This document shows positions 1 through 7,763 of a DNA stretch of 15,557 nucleotides, in pieces. Every line of letters begins with the position of its first letter. Positions within the stretch are counted from its first letter, which is position 1. Source of the DNA: DATGEO01 sp035310015 (lineage in GTDB: Bacteria; Chloroflexota; Dormibacteria; Dormibacterales; Dormibacteraceae). Both the position numbers and the translations under genes were made by a program. The notes beneath the pieces were generated by a model. It was given only the letters and a program-made list of their open reading frames with translations. It did not search any database and was not told the origin of the DNA. Location of the stretch: NCBI GenBank assembly GCA_035310015.1, contig DATGEO010000139.1, positions 1 to 15,557 of the forward strand, given 5' to 3'.

Positions 1-1
1 C

Positions 2-523
2 GGCTACGGGGCGCAGCCGGAGCGGCAGGAGCAGTTCCGGCGGGAGAGCATGGCCATCGCCGGCGCGATCGAGCGCGACGGCATGGCGAAGTTCGCCGAG
101 GGTTATGCGGTCGGTCCGGCGCGCGTGCAGCTGCAGAACAAGAGCCGCGAGGCGTGGCAGGAGTTCGCCGCCGCGCTCGCGGCTCATGACGCCGCCGGCG
201 CCGCGAACACCATGCGCGGCGTGCAGGCGACGAGACCTTCGCTGTACGCGCTCACGGATGAGCTGGGCGCGGTGCGTACGCCGGTCCTGATCCTCGCCGG
301 CGATGAGGACGAGGGCAGCCTCGAACCGTCCCTGATGCTGAAGCGCGCGATCCCGACGGCCGGGCTTGCGGTCTTCCCCCGCACAGGTCACACGCTGAAC
401 CTCGAGGAGCCGGAGCGGTTCAACGCCGAGGTGGAGCGGTTCATCGCCGCCGTCGACAGCGGCGGCTGGACGGCCCGCGACCCGCGCGCGGCGGCCGGGT
501 CCATCACCGGGATCAAGACGTAG
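2..523 (+). CDS. alpha/beta hydrolase, C-terminal part (5' end outside window)
   Basis: The reading frame is open from the window edge, so the N-terminal half with the nucleophile elbow is missing. What remains is the end of an alpha/beta-hydrolase fold. A strand reading TPVLILAGDEDEG carries the usual acidic residue, and 'FPRTGHTLNLEEPERFNAEVERFI' supplies the catalytic His followed by the typical closing helix. The first in-frame ATG, at 50, is internal to the fold and is not a believable start. The substrate cannot be told from this part; members include esterases, epoxide hydrolases and C-C bond hydrolases. The tail after the fold (SGGWTARDPRAAAG) is low-complexity. The Nudix gene follows closely in the same direction, so the two may be co-transcribed. 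Confidence 0.8.
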   Translation, partial: GYGAQPERQEQFRRESMAIAGAIERDGMAKFAEGYAVGPARVQLQNKSREAWQEFAAALAAHDAAGAANTMRGVQATRPSLYALTDELGAVRTPVLILAGDEDEGSLEPSLMLKRAIPTAGLAVFPRTGHTLNLEEPERFNAEVERFIAAVDSGGWTARDPRAAAGSITGIKT

Positions 524-570
524 CGGGCCTGCGCGCGGCCATCGCGTCGAACCTGCGCGCGTTCGAGCGC

Positions 571-1110
571 GTGGCCTCGCCTTCGCCGCAGGCGCGCGCC
601 GCGGTCGCCGTGACGATCGTGCTCGGCGAGGGCGATGAGCCATGCGTGCCGATATTCCAGCGCACGGCGCGCATGCGCCGGCACGCGGGACAGATGGCGC
701 TGCCGGGCGGGCGGGTGCACGAGCACGAGGAGGTCGTGGACGCGGCGCTGCGGGAGCTTGCGGAAGAGCTGGGGGTCGTCGCGCGGCGCGAGGACGTGCT
801 CGGGCTGCTGGACGACTTCGACACGGTGTCGGGGTTCACGATCACGCCCGTGGTCGTGTGGAGCGGCGCCCGCGCGGAGGACCTGCGCCCGTCCGAGGAG
901 GAGGTGGCGAGGCCGTTCGTGGTGCCGGTGTCGATGCTGCGCGAGGCGGTGGCGGGGGCGGGGCGGGGGTCCGCGTTCTCGCTGCGCCTGCCGCTGGTCG
1001 AGGTGTTCGCGCCGACGGCGGCGATCCTGTACCAGTTCAGCGAGGTGGCGCTGGACGGGCGGGCGGTGCGGGTCGCCGGCTTCTTTCAGCCTCCCTGGAC
1101 GCATAAGTAG
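571..1110 (+). CDS. Nudix hydrolase, CoA-diphosphatase-like
   Basis: From the GTG at 571 this is a 179-residue protein with a perfect Nudix box (G47 x5 E53 x7 R61 E62 xx E65 E66 x G68). This signature binds Mg2+ and cleaves nucleoside diphosphate linkages. Just before the box, 'RTARMRRHAGQMALPGGR' resembles the extra motif of the coenzyme A pyrophosphatase branch, so CoA or a related dinucleotide is the likeliest substrate; that is inference. The start is uncertain. The frame is open upstream, and 'LRAAIASNLRAFER' before 571 looks like the usual N-terminus of this branch, but the only candidate codon there is a CTG at 529, five bases after the preceding stop. With that start the protein would have 193 residues. 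No SD is evident at either start. Confidence 0.85.
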   Translation: MASPSPQARAAVAVTIVLGEGDEPCVPIFQRTARMRRHAGQMALPGGRVHEHEEVVDAALRELAEELGVVARREDVLGLLDDFDTVSGFTITPVVVWSGARAEDLRPSEEEVARPFVVPVSMLREAVAGAGRGSAFSLRLPLVEVFAPTAAILYQFSEVALDGRAVRVAGFFQPPWTHK

Positions 1111-1193
1111 GGGGACGACGTTCTGGGAAGGGGAGTGGGGCGAGTTCGGGCGGTTTCTGCGACGCGGAGCGTATTTGCTCTGTAAATAGGCCC

Positions 1194-1222
1194 TTGACAG
1201 TACGAACAGATTTTCGTACCAT
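1194..1222 (+). promoter_or_regulatory. sigma70-type promoter of the DUF222-HNH gene
   Basis: A consensus -35 box, TTGACA, lies at 1194-1199. A 17-base spacer separates it from TACCAT at 1217-1222, which matches four of six positions of the -10 consensus. Transcription would begin near 1229-1230, directly at the second in-frame ATG (1230), so the mRNA may be leaderless. This agrees with the absence of any Shine-Dalgarno sequence upstream. Confidence 0.6.
1200..1219. promoter_or_regulatory. LexA/SOS-box-like palindrome between -35 and -10
   Basis: Two 8-base arms, GTACGAAC and TTTCGTAC, are separated by AGAT. Seven of eight arm positions pair perfectly, and the only mismatch is the innermost pair. 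The core reads CGAAC-N4-TTTCG, one base away from the Gram-positive/actinobacterial SOS box CGAAC-N4-GTTCG. The element fills the spacer and covers the first half of the -10 box, where a bound repressor would block RNA polymerase. Assignment to LexA is by resemblance only. Confidence 0.55.
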
Positions 1223-2342
1223 GAATTTCATGCTCCAGCCGCTCCCTTACGAAGCCGGCGAGGCCCTCTGCAAGCGGCTCATCGAGCTGCGCCACCAGAT
1301 CGACGTTCTGGAGCTCGAGTTCGCCCGCCTGAGCTCGGAGTTCGACCGCAGCGACTACTACGAGGACGAAGGCTTCACCACCGCCCTCAACTGGATCCGC
1401 GTGAACTGCCACATGAACTCATCCCTCGCCGGTGACCGGATGGCGGTCGGCCGGTGTCTCGAGCGGCTGCCCGAGTCGACGCAGGCGATGTGCTCAGGCG
1501 AGCTTGGCTTCGCCCACCTCGTGGTGCTGTCGCGGACCGCGGAGGCCGTGCGCCAGAACTTCCACGAATCAGACCTCCTCGACAAGGCGAAGAAGAACTC
1601 GCCGGGCAAGCTCCACCACCTGTGCGATCACTACCGGCACGCCAACGATCCCGCGCGTTTCGCGCAGGAGCAGGCCGAGATCGCCGAGCAGCGCAAGCTC
1701 AAGCTCAGCACCTGGCCGAACGGCGTGGTCAGCATCGACGGTTTCCTCGACCCGGTCGGCGGTGCGGCATTCCGCAGCGCGCTCGAGCCGCTGGCGCGCC
1801 CGAACGGCGCGGATGACACCCGCCACGCCGAGCAGCGCATGGCGGACGCGCTGGTCGAGCTCGTGTGCGCGAAGCAGACGGTCAGCCTGCAGGTCACGGC
1901 CTCGGTCGAGACGCTGCTCGGCCTGCCGGGAGCGCCGGCCGGGGAGACGGACCTTGGGGTTCCGATCTCGGCCAAGACCATCGAGCGCTGGGCGTGCGAC
2001 TGCAGCGTCACTCGCGTCCTGTTCGAAGGCGAGTCGACGGTGATCGACGTGGGCAGGGCGGTGCGCACGGTGAAGGGCCCGCGGCGCCGGGCGCTGAATG
2101 CTCGCGACAAGGGCTGTCGCTGGCCTGGGTGCGAACGGCCCGCGGGCTGGTCGGCGGGCCATCACTTCGTGTTCTGGTTCAAAGGCGGCGACAGCAGCCT
2201 CGGCAACCAGGTTCTTTTGTGTCACCGGCATCACTGGATGGTCCACGAAGGAGGCTGGCAGCTGGTGAGGTCGGACGGCGGCAAGCTGCTCGCCGTCCCC
2301 CCGCCGACCCGGTTCAAGCCCTACGTTCGCGGGCCCGATTAG
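1221..2342 (+). CDS. DUF222 / 13E12-repeat-family HNH endonuclease
   Basis: A protein of 373 residues if started at the ATG at 1221, or 370 from the ATG at 1230, which fits a leaderless transcript from the promoter just upstream. The first two thirds are a helical DUF222-type region. The C-terminus (about residues 290-350) is an HNH nuclease: C299-x4-C304, then HH at 314-315, N329, C334 and HH at 337-338, ending in 'VHEGGWQL'. These give both the zinc-binding Cys residues and the H-N-H metal site. The family is multicopy in actinobacteria and includes the REP13E12 proteins of Mycobacterium tuberculosis. Its cellular job is not settled; DNA cleavage is inferred from the intact nuclease motif. 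The stop codon overlaps the stop of the convergent molybdoenzyme gene. Confidence 0.9.
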   Translation: MNFMLQPLPYEAGEALCKRLIELRHQIDVLELEFARLSSEFDRSDYYEDEGFTTALNWIRVNCHMNSSLAGDRMAVGRCLERLPESTQAMCSGELGFAHLVVLSRTAEAVRQNFHESDLLDKAKKNSPGKLHHLCDHYRHANDPARFAQEQAEIAEQRKLKLSTWPNGVVSIDGFLDPVGGAAFRSALEPLARPNGADDTRHAEQRMADALVELVCAKQTVSLQVTASVETLLGLPGAPAGETDLGVPISAKTIERWACDCSVTRVLFEGESTVIDVGRAVRTVKGPRRRALNARDKGCRWPGCERPAGWSAGHHFVFWFKGGDSSLGNQVLLCHRHHWMVHEGGWQLVRSDGGKLLAVPPPTRFKPYVRGPD

Positions 2343-4621
2343 CGGCCGGCGATCTCCGAGAGCACGCGATCGGGCGTCCAGGGAAGGATGACGTTGCGGG
2401 CCGAGAGGGCGTCGGCGACGGCGTTGGCGATGGCGGCGGTCGCGCCGATCGTGCCGCCCTCGCCGATTCCCTTCGTGCCCAGCTCGTGCACGGTCGACGG
2501 TGTGACCAGGTGCTCGATCTGGACCGCCGGCGCCTCTTGGGAGGTGGGGAGCAGATAGTCCATGAAGCTTCCGCTCAGCAGCTGGCCGTCCTCGCTGTAG
2601 GAGATCTCTTCCAGCAGCGCGGCGCCGGCGCCCTGCGCGACGCCGCCGGCGACCTGGCCGTCGACGATCGCGGGGTTGATGATCACGCCGCAGTCCTCGG
2701 CGATGACGTAGCGCATGACCTCGACGGCGCCGCTGCCGCGATCGATCTCGACCATGCAGACATGCGTCGCGTACGGGTGCGAGGCCTGCGCCGGGTCATA
2801 GGTGACGGCCACGTCGAGCTCATGGCCGCCGTTTTTATCGGGGTCGGCGGTCGCGAGGTCCGCGAGCGCGATGCCGCCGACGGAGCCGTCACTGATCGAG
2901 AGCTGCTCCGGCGGCTGGTCGAGGCGGTACGCCGCGGCTTCGAGGATCCGGGTGCGCAGCTGGGTCGCGGCGCGGTGCGTCGAGGTGGCGGCGACGACCG
3001 AGCTGCGGCTCTGGAAGGAGCCGGTGCCTCGCGCGACTTTCGCGGTGTCGGTCTGTTCGACCACGACGCCGGTCGCGTCGACACCCAGGGCCGCGGCCGC
3101 GACCTGGGCGAGGGTCGTCTGCACACCCTGGCCGATCGCCGGGCAGCTCGTCTGCACGTGGATGCGGCCGTCGGGCTCGACCCACACCCGGGCGGAGTCG
3201 CTGCCCGGGATGTCGACCATGCCGCGGCCGGTGAACGTCGAGGAGCCCGCGCCGGTGAACTCGACGTACGACCCGATGCCGATTCCCACCAGGCGGCCGG
3301 CGGCGCGCGCCCGAGCCTGGTCGGCGCGCGCCCGCTGGTAGTCGAACGCCGCCAGCGCCTTTTCGAGGGCGGCCGGATAGTCGCCCGACTCGTAGGGGTG
3401 GCCGGTGGGCGTGGTGTACGGCATCTGCTCCGGGCGCACGAAGTTGCGGCGCCGCACGTCGGCCGGGTCGAGGCCGAGCCGCGCGGCGACCAGGTCCATC
3501 AGGCGCTCGTGCGTGAAGGCCGCCGTGACCATGCCCACGCCGCGGTATGGGCCCTCGGGGCATCGATTCGTCACAAGCGCGCCCGACTCGTACTCGTAGT
3601 TGGGGATGTCGTACGGGCCGGTGATCAGGCCCGCACACGTCGAGGCGTCGAGCAGCGGCCCGTGCGGACGGATCGCATACGCCCCGACGTTCGACAGGAC
3701 CTTCGCCCGCAGGCCGAGAACGCGCCCCTCTTTCGTGACCGCCGCGCTGAAGGTGATGCGCTGGTCGCGGGCGTGGTTGGAGGCCTGCAGGTGCTCGGAG
3801 CGGTCCTCGATCCACTTCACGGCGCGCCCGAGACGCAGGGCGATCCACGCGACCAGGACCTCCTCGATGTAGACGTGGGCTTTCAGCCCGAAGCCGCCGC
3901 CGACGTCGGAGGCGATGACGCGAACGCGTTCCGGCGCGAGGCCAAGGCATTCCGCGATCGCCTCGCCGACGGCGTGCGGCGCCTGGGTGGAGGTCCAGGC
4001 GATGAGCCCGCCCGACCCGTCGGGGGCGGCGACCACGCCGCGGCCCTCCATCGGCGCGCCGGAAACGCGGGGATGCGACACCTCGCCCTCTACGACCGCC
4101 TCGGCGCCGGCGAACGCCGAGGCGACGTCGCCCATCGAGCGGCGGCCGAACTGGTACTGGTTCCTCGGCACGGACTCGTGGATCTGCGGCGCGTCCGCGG
4201 CCATCGCGTCCTCGAACGTGCTCACCGCGGGAAGCGGGTCCAGGTCGAGGTCGATGAGGTCCAGCGCGTCCTCGGCCTCGTAGCGGCTGCCGGCGACGAC
4301 CGCCGCGATGACGTCGCCGACGAAGCGGACCGTGCCCGAGGCGAGGACGGGCCACTCCGGCACCACGGCGCCCGGCGTCGTGAGGTGGACTCGCAGGGCC
4401 GAGCACGAACCCCCCAGGCCGGCGGCCGTGAACACCCCGGACACGCTCGGCATGTTCTGCGCCGCGGATGTGTCCACGTGCCGGATGCGTGCGTGGGCGA
4501 GAGGGCTGCGCAGCAGCGCCACGTGCAAGCAGCCTTCGGGCTTGACGTCGTCGATGAAGCGGGCCGTGCCGCGCAGCAGCGGGCCGTCCTCCAGCCTCGG
4601 CAGGCTTGTCCCGACCGACAT
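2339..4621 (-). CDS. xanthine dehydrogenase family molybdopterin-binding (large) subunit, paralogue 1
   Basis: This 760-residue protein has the usual length of CoxL/XdhA-type catalytic subunits, which bind molybdopterin cytosine dinucleotide and hydroxylate a substrate carbon. The N-terminus (PRLEDGPLLRGTARFIDD) is typical, which supports the ATG at 4621. GGGFG lies at 241-245, the active-site loop PYRGVGM at about 358-364, a QG-rich molybdopterin loop near 497-505, and the catalytic Glu in GIGEGG at 721. The loop is not the AYRCSFR of genuine CO dehydrogenase form I, so the substrate is unknown. No FAD or iron-sulfur gene lies on this strand; partners are probably the subunits encoded divergently or elsewhere. 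Its stop overlaps the DUF222 gene stop, and only 17 bp separate its start from the divergent large-subunit gene. Confidence 0.93.
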   Translation of the reverse strand: MSVGTSLPRLEDGPLLRGTARFIDDVKPEGCLHVALLRSPLAHARIRHVDTSAAQNMPSVSGVFTAAGLGGSCSALRVHLTTPGAVVPEWPVLASGTVRFVGDVIAAVVAGSRYEAEDALDLIDLDLDPLPAVSTFEDAMAADAPQIHESVPRNQYQFGRRSMGDVASAFAGAEAVVEGEVSHPRVSGAPMEGRGVVAAPDGSGGLIAWTSTQAPHAVGEAIAECLGLAPERVRVIASDVGGGFGLKAHVYIEEVLVAWIALRLGRAVKWIEDRSEHLQASNHARDQRITFSAAVTKEGRVLGLRAKVLSNVGAYAIRPHGPLLDASTCAGLITGPYDIPNYEYESGALVTNRCPEGPYRGVGMVTAAFTHERLMDLVAARLGLDPADVRRRNFVRPEQMPYTTPTGHPYESGDYPAALEKALAAFDYQRARADQARARAAGRLVGIGIGSYVEFTGAGSSTFTGRGMVDIPGSDSARVWVEPDGRIHVQTSCPAIGQGVQTTLAQVAAAALGVDATGVVVEQTDTAKVARGTGSFQSRSSVVAATSTHRAATQLRTRILEAAAYRLDQPPEQLSISDGSVGGIALADLATADPDKNGGHELDVAVTYDPAQASHPYATHVCMVEIDRGSGAVEVMRYVIAEDCGVIINPAIVDGQVAGGVAQGAGAALLEEISYSEDGQLLSGSFMDYLLPTSQEAPAVQIEHLVTPSTVHELGTKGIGEGGTIGATAAIANAVADALSARNVILPWTPDRVLSEIAGR

Positions 4622-4638
4622 GTGAAACGGTATTTACC
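4622..4638. promoter_or_regulatory. 17-bp divergent spacer between two large-subunit genes
   Basis: Only GTGAAACGGTATTTACC separates the two divergent ATGs. It contains an AT-rich stretch with short inverted arms (GGTA-TT-TACC). Read leftward, TG-N-TAAATA resembles an extended -10 element; read rightward, TATTTA is a poor -10. No Shine-Dalgarno sequence precedes either ATG. If both starts are right, both mRNAs are probably leaderless or the promoters lie inside the opposite coding regions. Placing promoters here is inference. Confidence 0.35.
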
Positions 4639-6888
4639 ATGCTCGACGTGGAGGGGATAGGGAAGTCGCCGCTGCGCAAGGAGGACTGGCCGCTCCTGCG
4701 CGGTGAGGGCTGCTTCGTCGCCGATCTCAAGCGGCCGGGCATGGTCCACGCGTTCGTGGTGCGCAGTCCCCATGGCCACGCGCGCTTCTCGCGAATCGAC
4801 CGCGATGCTGTGATGGGCGCGCCCGGAGTCATCGACGTCATCACCGCGGAGGACCTGCCGGACCGCGGCCGGCCGATCCCGACGCGCATGTTTCACGACG
4901 AGGCGTCCAACCGGTTCCTGCAGCGGCCGCTGGCGGACGGCGTGGTGCGCTACTCCGGTGAGCCGGTCGCGGTGGTGATCGCCGGGACCCGCTACCTCGC
5001 CGAGGACGCGGCCGAGCTGCTCGCGATCGATTACGAGCCCGCCCCGGTCGTGCTCGATCCCGACGATGCGGTGGCCGCGGGCCACGTCGCGGGCCACCTC
5101 GTGGTCGAGAACGGGGACGTCCAGGAGGCGTTCGCGAAAGCCGACGTGGTCGTGTCGGGCGAATTCCACATCCAGCGCCACGGCGCGGTTCCGCTCGAGA
5201 CGCGCGGGCTCCTCGCCGAGTACGACGCGGCGGCCGAGCGCGTGACCGTGTGGGGCGCGGCCAAGGTGCCGCACGTCAACAAAAAGATCCTCGCCCGCCT
5301 CCTCGGTTGGGAGGACGGGGAGCGCGTGCGGCTGGTCGAGCTGCACGTCGGCGGCGGGTTCGGCGCGCGGGGCGAGTTCTACCCCGAGGACTACCTCATC
5401 CCGTTCGCCGCCATCCGCACCGGCCGGCCGGTGTGCTGGGTCGAGGACCGCGAGGAGAACCTGCGCGCCTGCAACCAGTCGCGCGAGCAGGTCCACCGCG
5501 CGGAGATCGCCCTCAAGAACGACGGAACCTTTCTCGGCCTGCGGGACACTTTCCTCAACAACACCGGCGCCTACGTGCGCACGCACGGCATGACCGTGCC
5601 GGGCCTGAGCATCTCGATGCTTCCCGGCCCCTACCGCTGGCCCGCGTATCGAGGCGAGTACCGAAGCGTGGTCACCAACAAGACGCCGGGCGGCACCTAT
5701 CGCTCGCCCGGACGCTTCGAGGTCAACTTCGTGCGCGAGCGCCTGGTCGACATGGCGGCGCGGCGGCTGGGCATGGACCCGATCGAGATCCGGCGCCGCA
5801 ACCTCATCGCGCCGGGCGACTTTCCGCACGACACGGGCACGCTCTTCGACGGCCATCCCGTCGTCTACGACAGCGGCGAGTACGAGAAGCTGCTGGACAA
5901 GTCGCTCGCCGAGCTCGACTACGCGGGCCTGGAGCGCTGGCGCAACGAGAGGCCGGCTGCCGGCACCAGGCGCGGCCTCGGCGTCGCGTTCTTCGTCGAG
6001 AAGTCGGCGCCGGGCGAGCGCGAGTACGCGCGCATCGAGCTCGACGCCAAGGGCGAGGTTCTCGTCTTCACCGGCACGGCGTCGGTCGGGCAGGGCGTGG
6101 AGACGGTGCTGGCGCAGGTGTGCGCGACACACCTAGGGCTCCCCTACGAGCGGATTCGCGTCATCCACGGCGACACCGCCGCCATCCCGGAGGGCATGGG
6201 CGCCTTCGGCAGCCGCGCGACGATGCTCGGCGGCGCGGCGGTGATGAAGGCGTCACAGCACCTGCGGCAGGCGCTGCTGGACGCCGCGGCGGAGCAGCTC
6301 GAGGCGTCGGCCGACGACCTGGTTCTCACCGATGCCGGCGTGGCGGTGCGCGGTGCGCCCTCGCGCGCGGCCGGCTTCGGCGCCCTGGTCGCCGCAAGCG
6401 GTGGCGTCATCAAGGTCGAGGACCGCTTCGTGTGCGAGCTGCTGGGCTTTCCGTACGGCGTGCACATCGCCGCCGTCGAGGTCGACACCGCCACGGGCAG
6501 CGTGCGGATCCATCGCTTCGCGGTCGGCTACGACATCGGCCGCGCGATCAACCCCATGCTCGTGCGCGGGCAGATCGCGGGCGGCGTTGCGCAGGGCGTG
6601 GGCGGCACGCTGCTCGAAGAGTTCAGCTTCGACCCCGACGGCCAGCCACGGTCCGCGAGCTTCATGGACTACCTGCTGCCGACGGCCGAGGAGGTGCCCG
6701 ACGTCGAGATGCTCATCACCGAGGACGCACCGACGCCGCTGAACCCGCTGGGCGTGAAGGGCGCGGGCGAAGGGGGCGCCGCCGGAGTCGGGGCCGCGAT
6801 CGCCAACGCGGTCTCCGACGCCCTGGGCCGCGCGGTGACGCGGCTGCCGCTGACCCCGCAGCGCGTGCTGGAGCTCGCGAGCGCGTGA
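4639..6888 (+). CDS. xanthine dehydrogenase family molybdopterin-binding (large) subunit, paralogue 2
   Basis: A 749-residue catalytic subunit of the molybdenum hydroxylase family. The start at ATG 4639 gives the expected opening 'KSPLRKEDWPLLRGEGCFVADL'; a TTG at 4606 is in frame but would overlap the divergent gene. Landmarks are GGGFGAR at 238-244, the active-site loop TYRSPGR at 353-359, the molybdopterin-contact segment SVGQGVETVLAQ at about 482-493, and the catalytic Glu in GAGEGG at 711. The loop carries Ser where CO dehydrogenase form I has the Cu-binding Cys, so CO oxidation is unlikely; the substrate is probably an organic carbonyl or N-heterocycle (inference). The sequence differs widely from the divergent paralogue, so this is not a recent duplication. 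The stop overlaps the FAD-subunit start by GTGA, placing it first in a coupled four-gene operon. Confidence 0.93.
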   Translation: MLDVEGIGKSPLRKEDWPLLRGEGCFVADLKRPGMVHAFVVRSPHGHARFSRIDRDAVMGAPGVIDVITAEDLPDRGRPIPTRMFHDEASNRFLQRPLADGVVRYSGEPVAVVIAGTRYLAEDAAELLAIDYEPAPVVLDPDDAVAAGHVAGHLVVENGDVQEAFAKADVVVSGEFHIQRHGAVPLETRGLLAEYDAAAERVTVWGAAKVPHVNKKILARLLGWEDGERVRLVELHVGGGFGARGEFYPEDYLIPFAAIRTGRPVCWVEDREENLRACNQSREQVHRAEIALKNDGTFLGLRDTFLNNTGAYVRTHGMTVPGLSISMLPGPYRWPAYRGEYRSVVTNKTPGGTYRSPGRFEVNFVRERLVDMAARRLGMDPIEIRRRNLIAPGDFPHDTGTLFDGHPVVYDSGEYEKLLDKSLAELDYAGLERWRNERPAAGTRRGLGVAFFVEKSAPGEREYARIELDAKGEVLVFTGTASVGQGVETVLAQVCATHLGLPYERIRVIHGDTAAIPEGMGAFGSRATMLGGAAVMKASQHLRQALLDAAAEQLEASADDLVLTDAGVAVRGAPSRAAGFGALVAASGGVIKVEDRFVCELLGFPYGVHIAAVEVDTATGSVRIHRFAVGYDIGRAINPMLVRGQIAGGVAQGVGGTLLEEFSFDPDGQPRSASFMDYLLPTAEEVPDVEMLITEDAPTPLNPLGVKGAGEGGAAGVGAAIANAVSDALGRAVTRLPLTPQRVLELASA

Positions 6889-7763
6889 AGCCCGCCGCTT
6901 TCGAGTACGACGACCCGCGCACGCTCGACGAGACCATCATGTTGCTCGACCAGTACGGCGACGACTGCAAGTTGCTGGCCGGCGGGCAGAGCCTCGTGCC
7001 GTTGATGAACTTCCGCCTCGCGCGGCCGGCGCGCCTCATCGACATCAACGGCGTCGACGAGCTGGCGGGAATCAAGCGCGAGCAGGGCCGCCTGATCATC
7101 GGCGCGATGACGCGGCACGCCCAGCTCGAGCGGTCGAACGTCGTCGCCGAGGGCTGGCCGCTGCTGCACGACGCGATCGGCTGGGTCGGCCACTCGCAGA
7201 TTCGCAACCGGGGCACGGTCGGTGGGTCGGTCGCGCACGCGGATCCCGCGGCCGAGCTGCCGGCGGCGCTGGCCGCCCTGGACGCGACCGTCCACGTGCG
7301 CTCCAGGCGCGGAGCGCGAGCTCTCCCCTGGAACCGGTTCTTCGTGTCCGAGTTCACGACCGCCCTGGCGGCGGACGAGCTGGTGACCGCCGTCGAGGTC
7401 CCGGCGCAGGATCCCGCCGCCGGCACGGCCTTCGTCGAGTTCGCGCGCCGGCACGGCGACTTCGCGCTCGGCGGCGCCGCCGTCACCGTGCGGCTGGGTC
7501 GCGACGGCCGCTGCGAGAAGGCGACGATCGCTTTGCTCTCGGCCGGGCCCGGGCCCGTGCGGGCCGAGGCGGCGGAGCGCCGTCTCGCAGGCTCCAAGGT
7601 CGACGAAGCCGCGATCACGTCCGCCGCGGAGGAGGCGGTGCGCGGGCTGCGTCCCACATCCGACCTGCACGGCAGCTCGGAATACCGGGTCAAGCTGCTG
7701 CGCACGATGACCGAGCGGGCGCTGGCGCAGGCCGCGCAGCGCGCGAGAAGGAGCGCGTCGTGA
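6885..7763 (+). CDS. xanthine dehydrogenase family FAD-binding (medium) subunit, CoxM-like
   Basis: A 292-residue protein starting with a GTG that overlaps the stop of the large-subunit gene (GTGA). It matches the FAD-binding subunit of molybdenum hydroxylases: an N-terminal FAD domain with AGGQS (32-36) and TVGGS (111-115), the two glycine-rich loops that hold FAD, followed by a C-terminal CO-dehydrogenase-flavoprotein-type domain ending 'SSEYRVKLLRTMTERAL'. It would pass electrons from the 2Fe-2S clusters to FAD and on to an acceptor. Length is normal for the family (about 280-300). The large-medium-small gene order differs from the medium-small-large order common in cox operons. No fusion or truncation is seen. 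Confidence 0.93.
   Translation: MKPAAFEYDDPRTLDETIMLLDQYGDDCKLLAGGQSLVPLMNFRLARPARLIDINGVDELAGIKREQGRLIIGAMTRHAQLERSNVVAEGWPLLHDAIGWVGHSQIRNRGTVGGSVAHADPAAELPAALAALDATVHVRSRRGARALPWNRFFVSEFTTALAADELVTAVEVPAQDPAAGTAFVEFARRHGDFALGGAAVTVRLGRDGRCEKATIALLSAGPGPVRAEAAERRLAGSKVDEAAITSAAEEAVRGLRPTSDLHGSSEYRVKLLRTMTERALAQAAQRARRSAS

Noticed and set aside
1865..4660. 931-residue rightward open frame across the left molybdoenzyme gene
   Set aside because: Composition is Arg/Gly/Asp-rich with no recognisable domain. It lies antisense to an intact large-subunit gene and is a by-product of high GC.
5250..6884. N-terminal extension of the FAD subunit reaching back to 5250
   Set aside because: The upstream part is an Arg-rich out-of-frame reading of the large-subunit gene. 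The FAD domain begins at the GTG at 6885.
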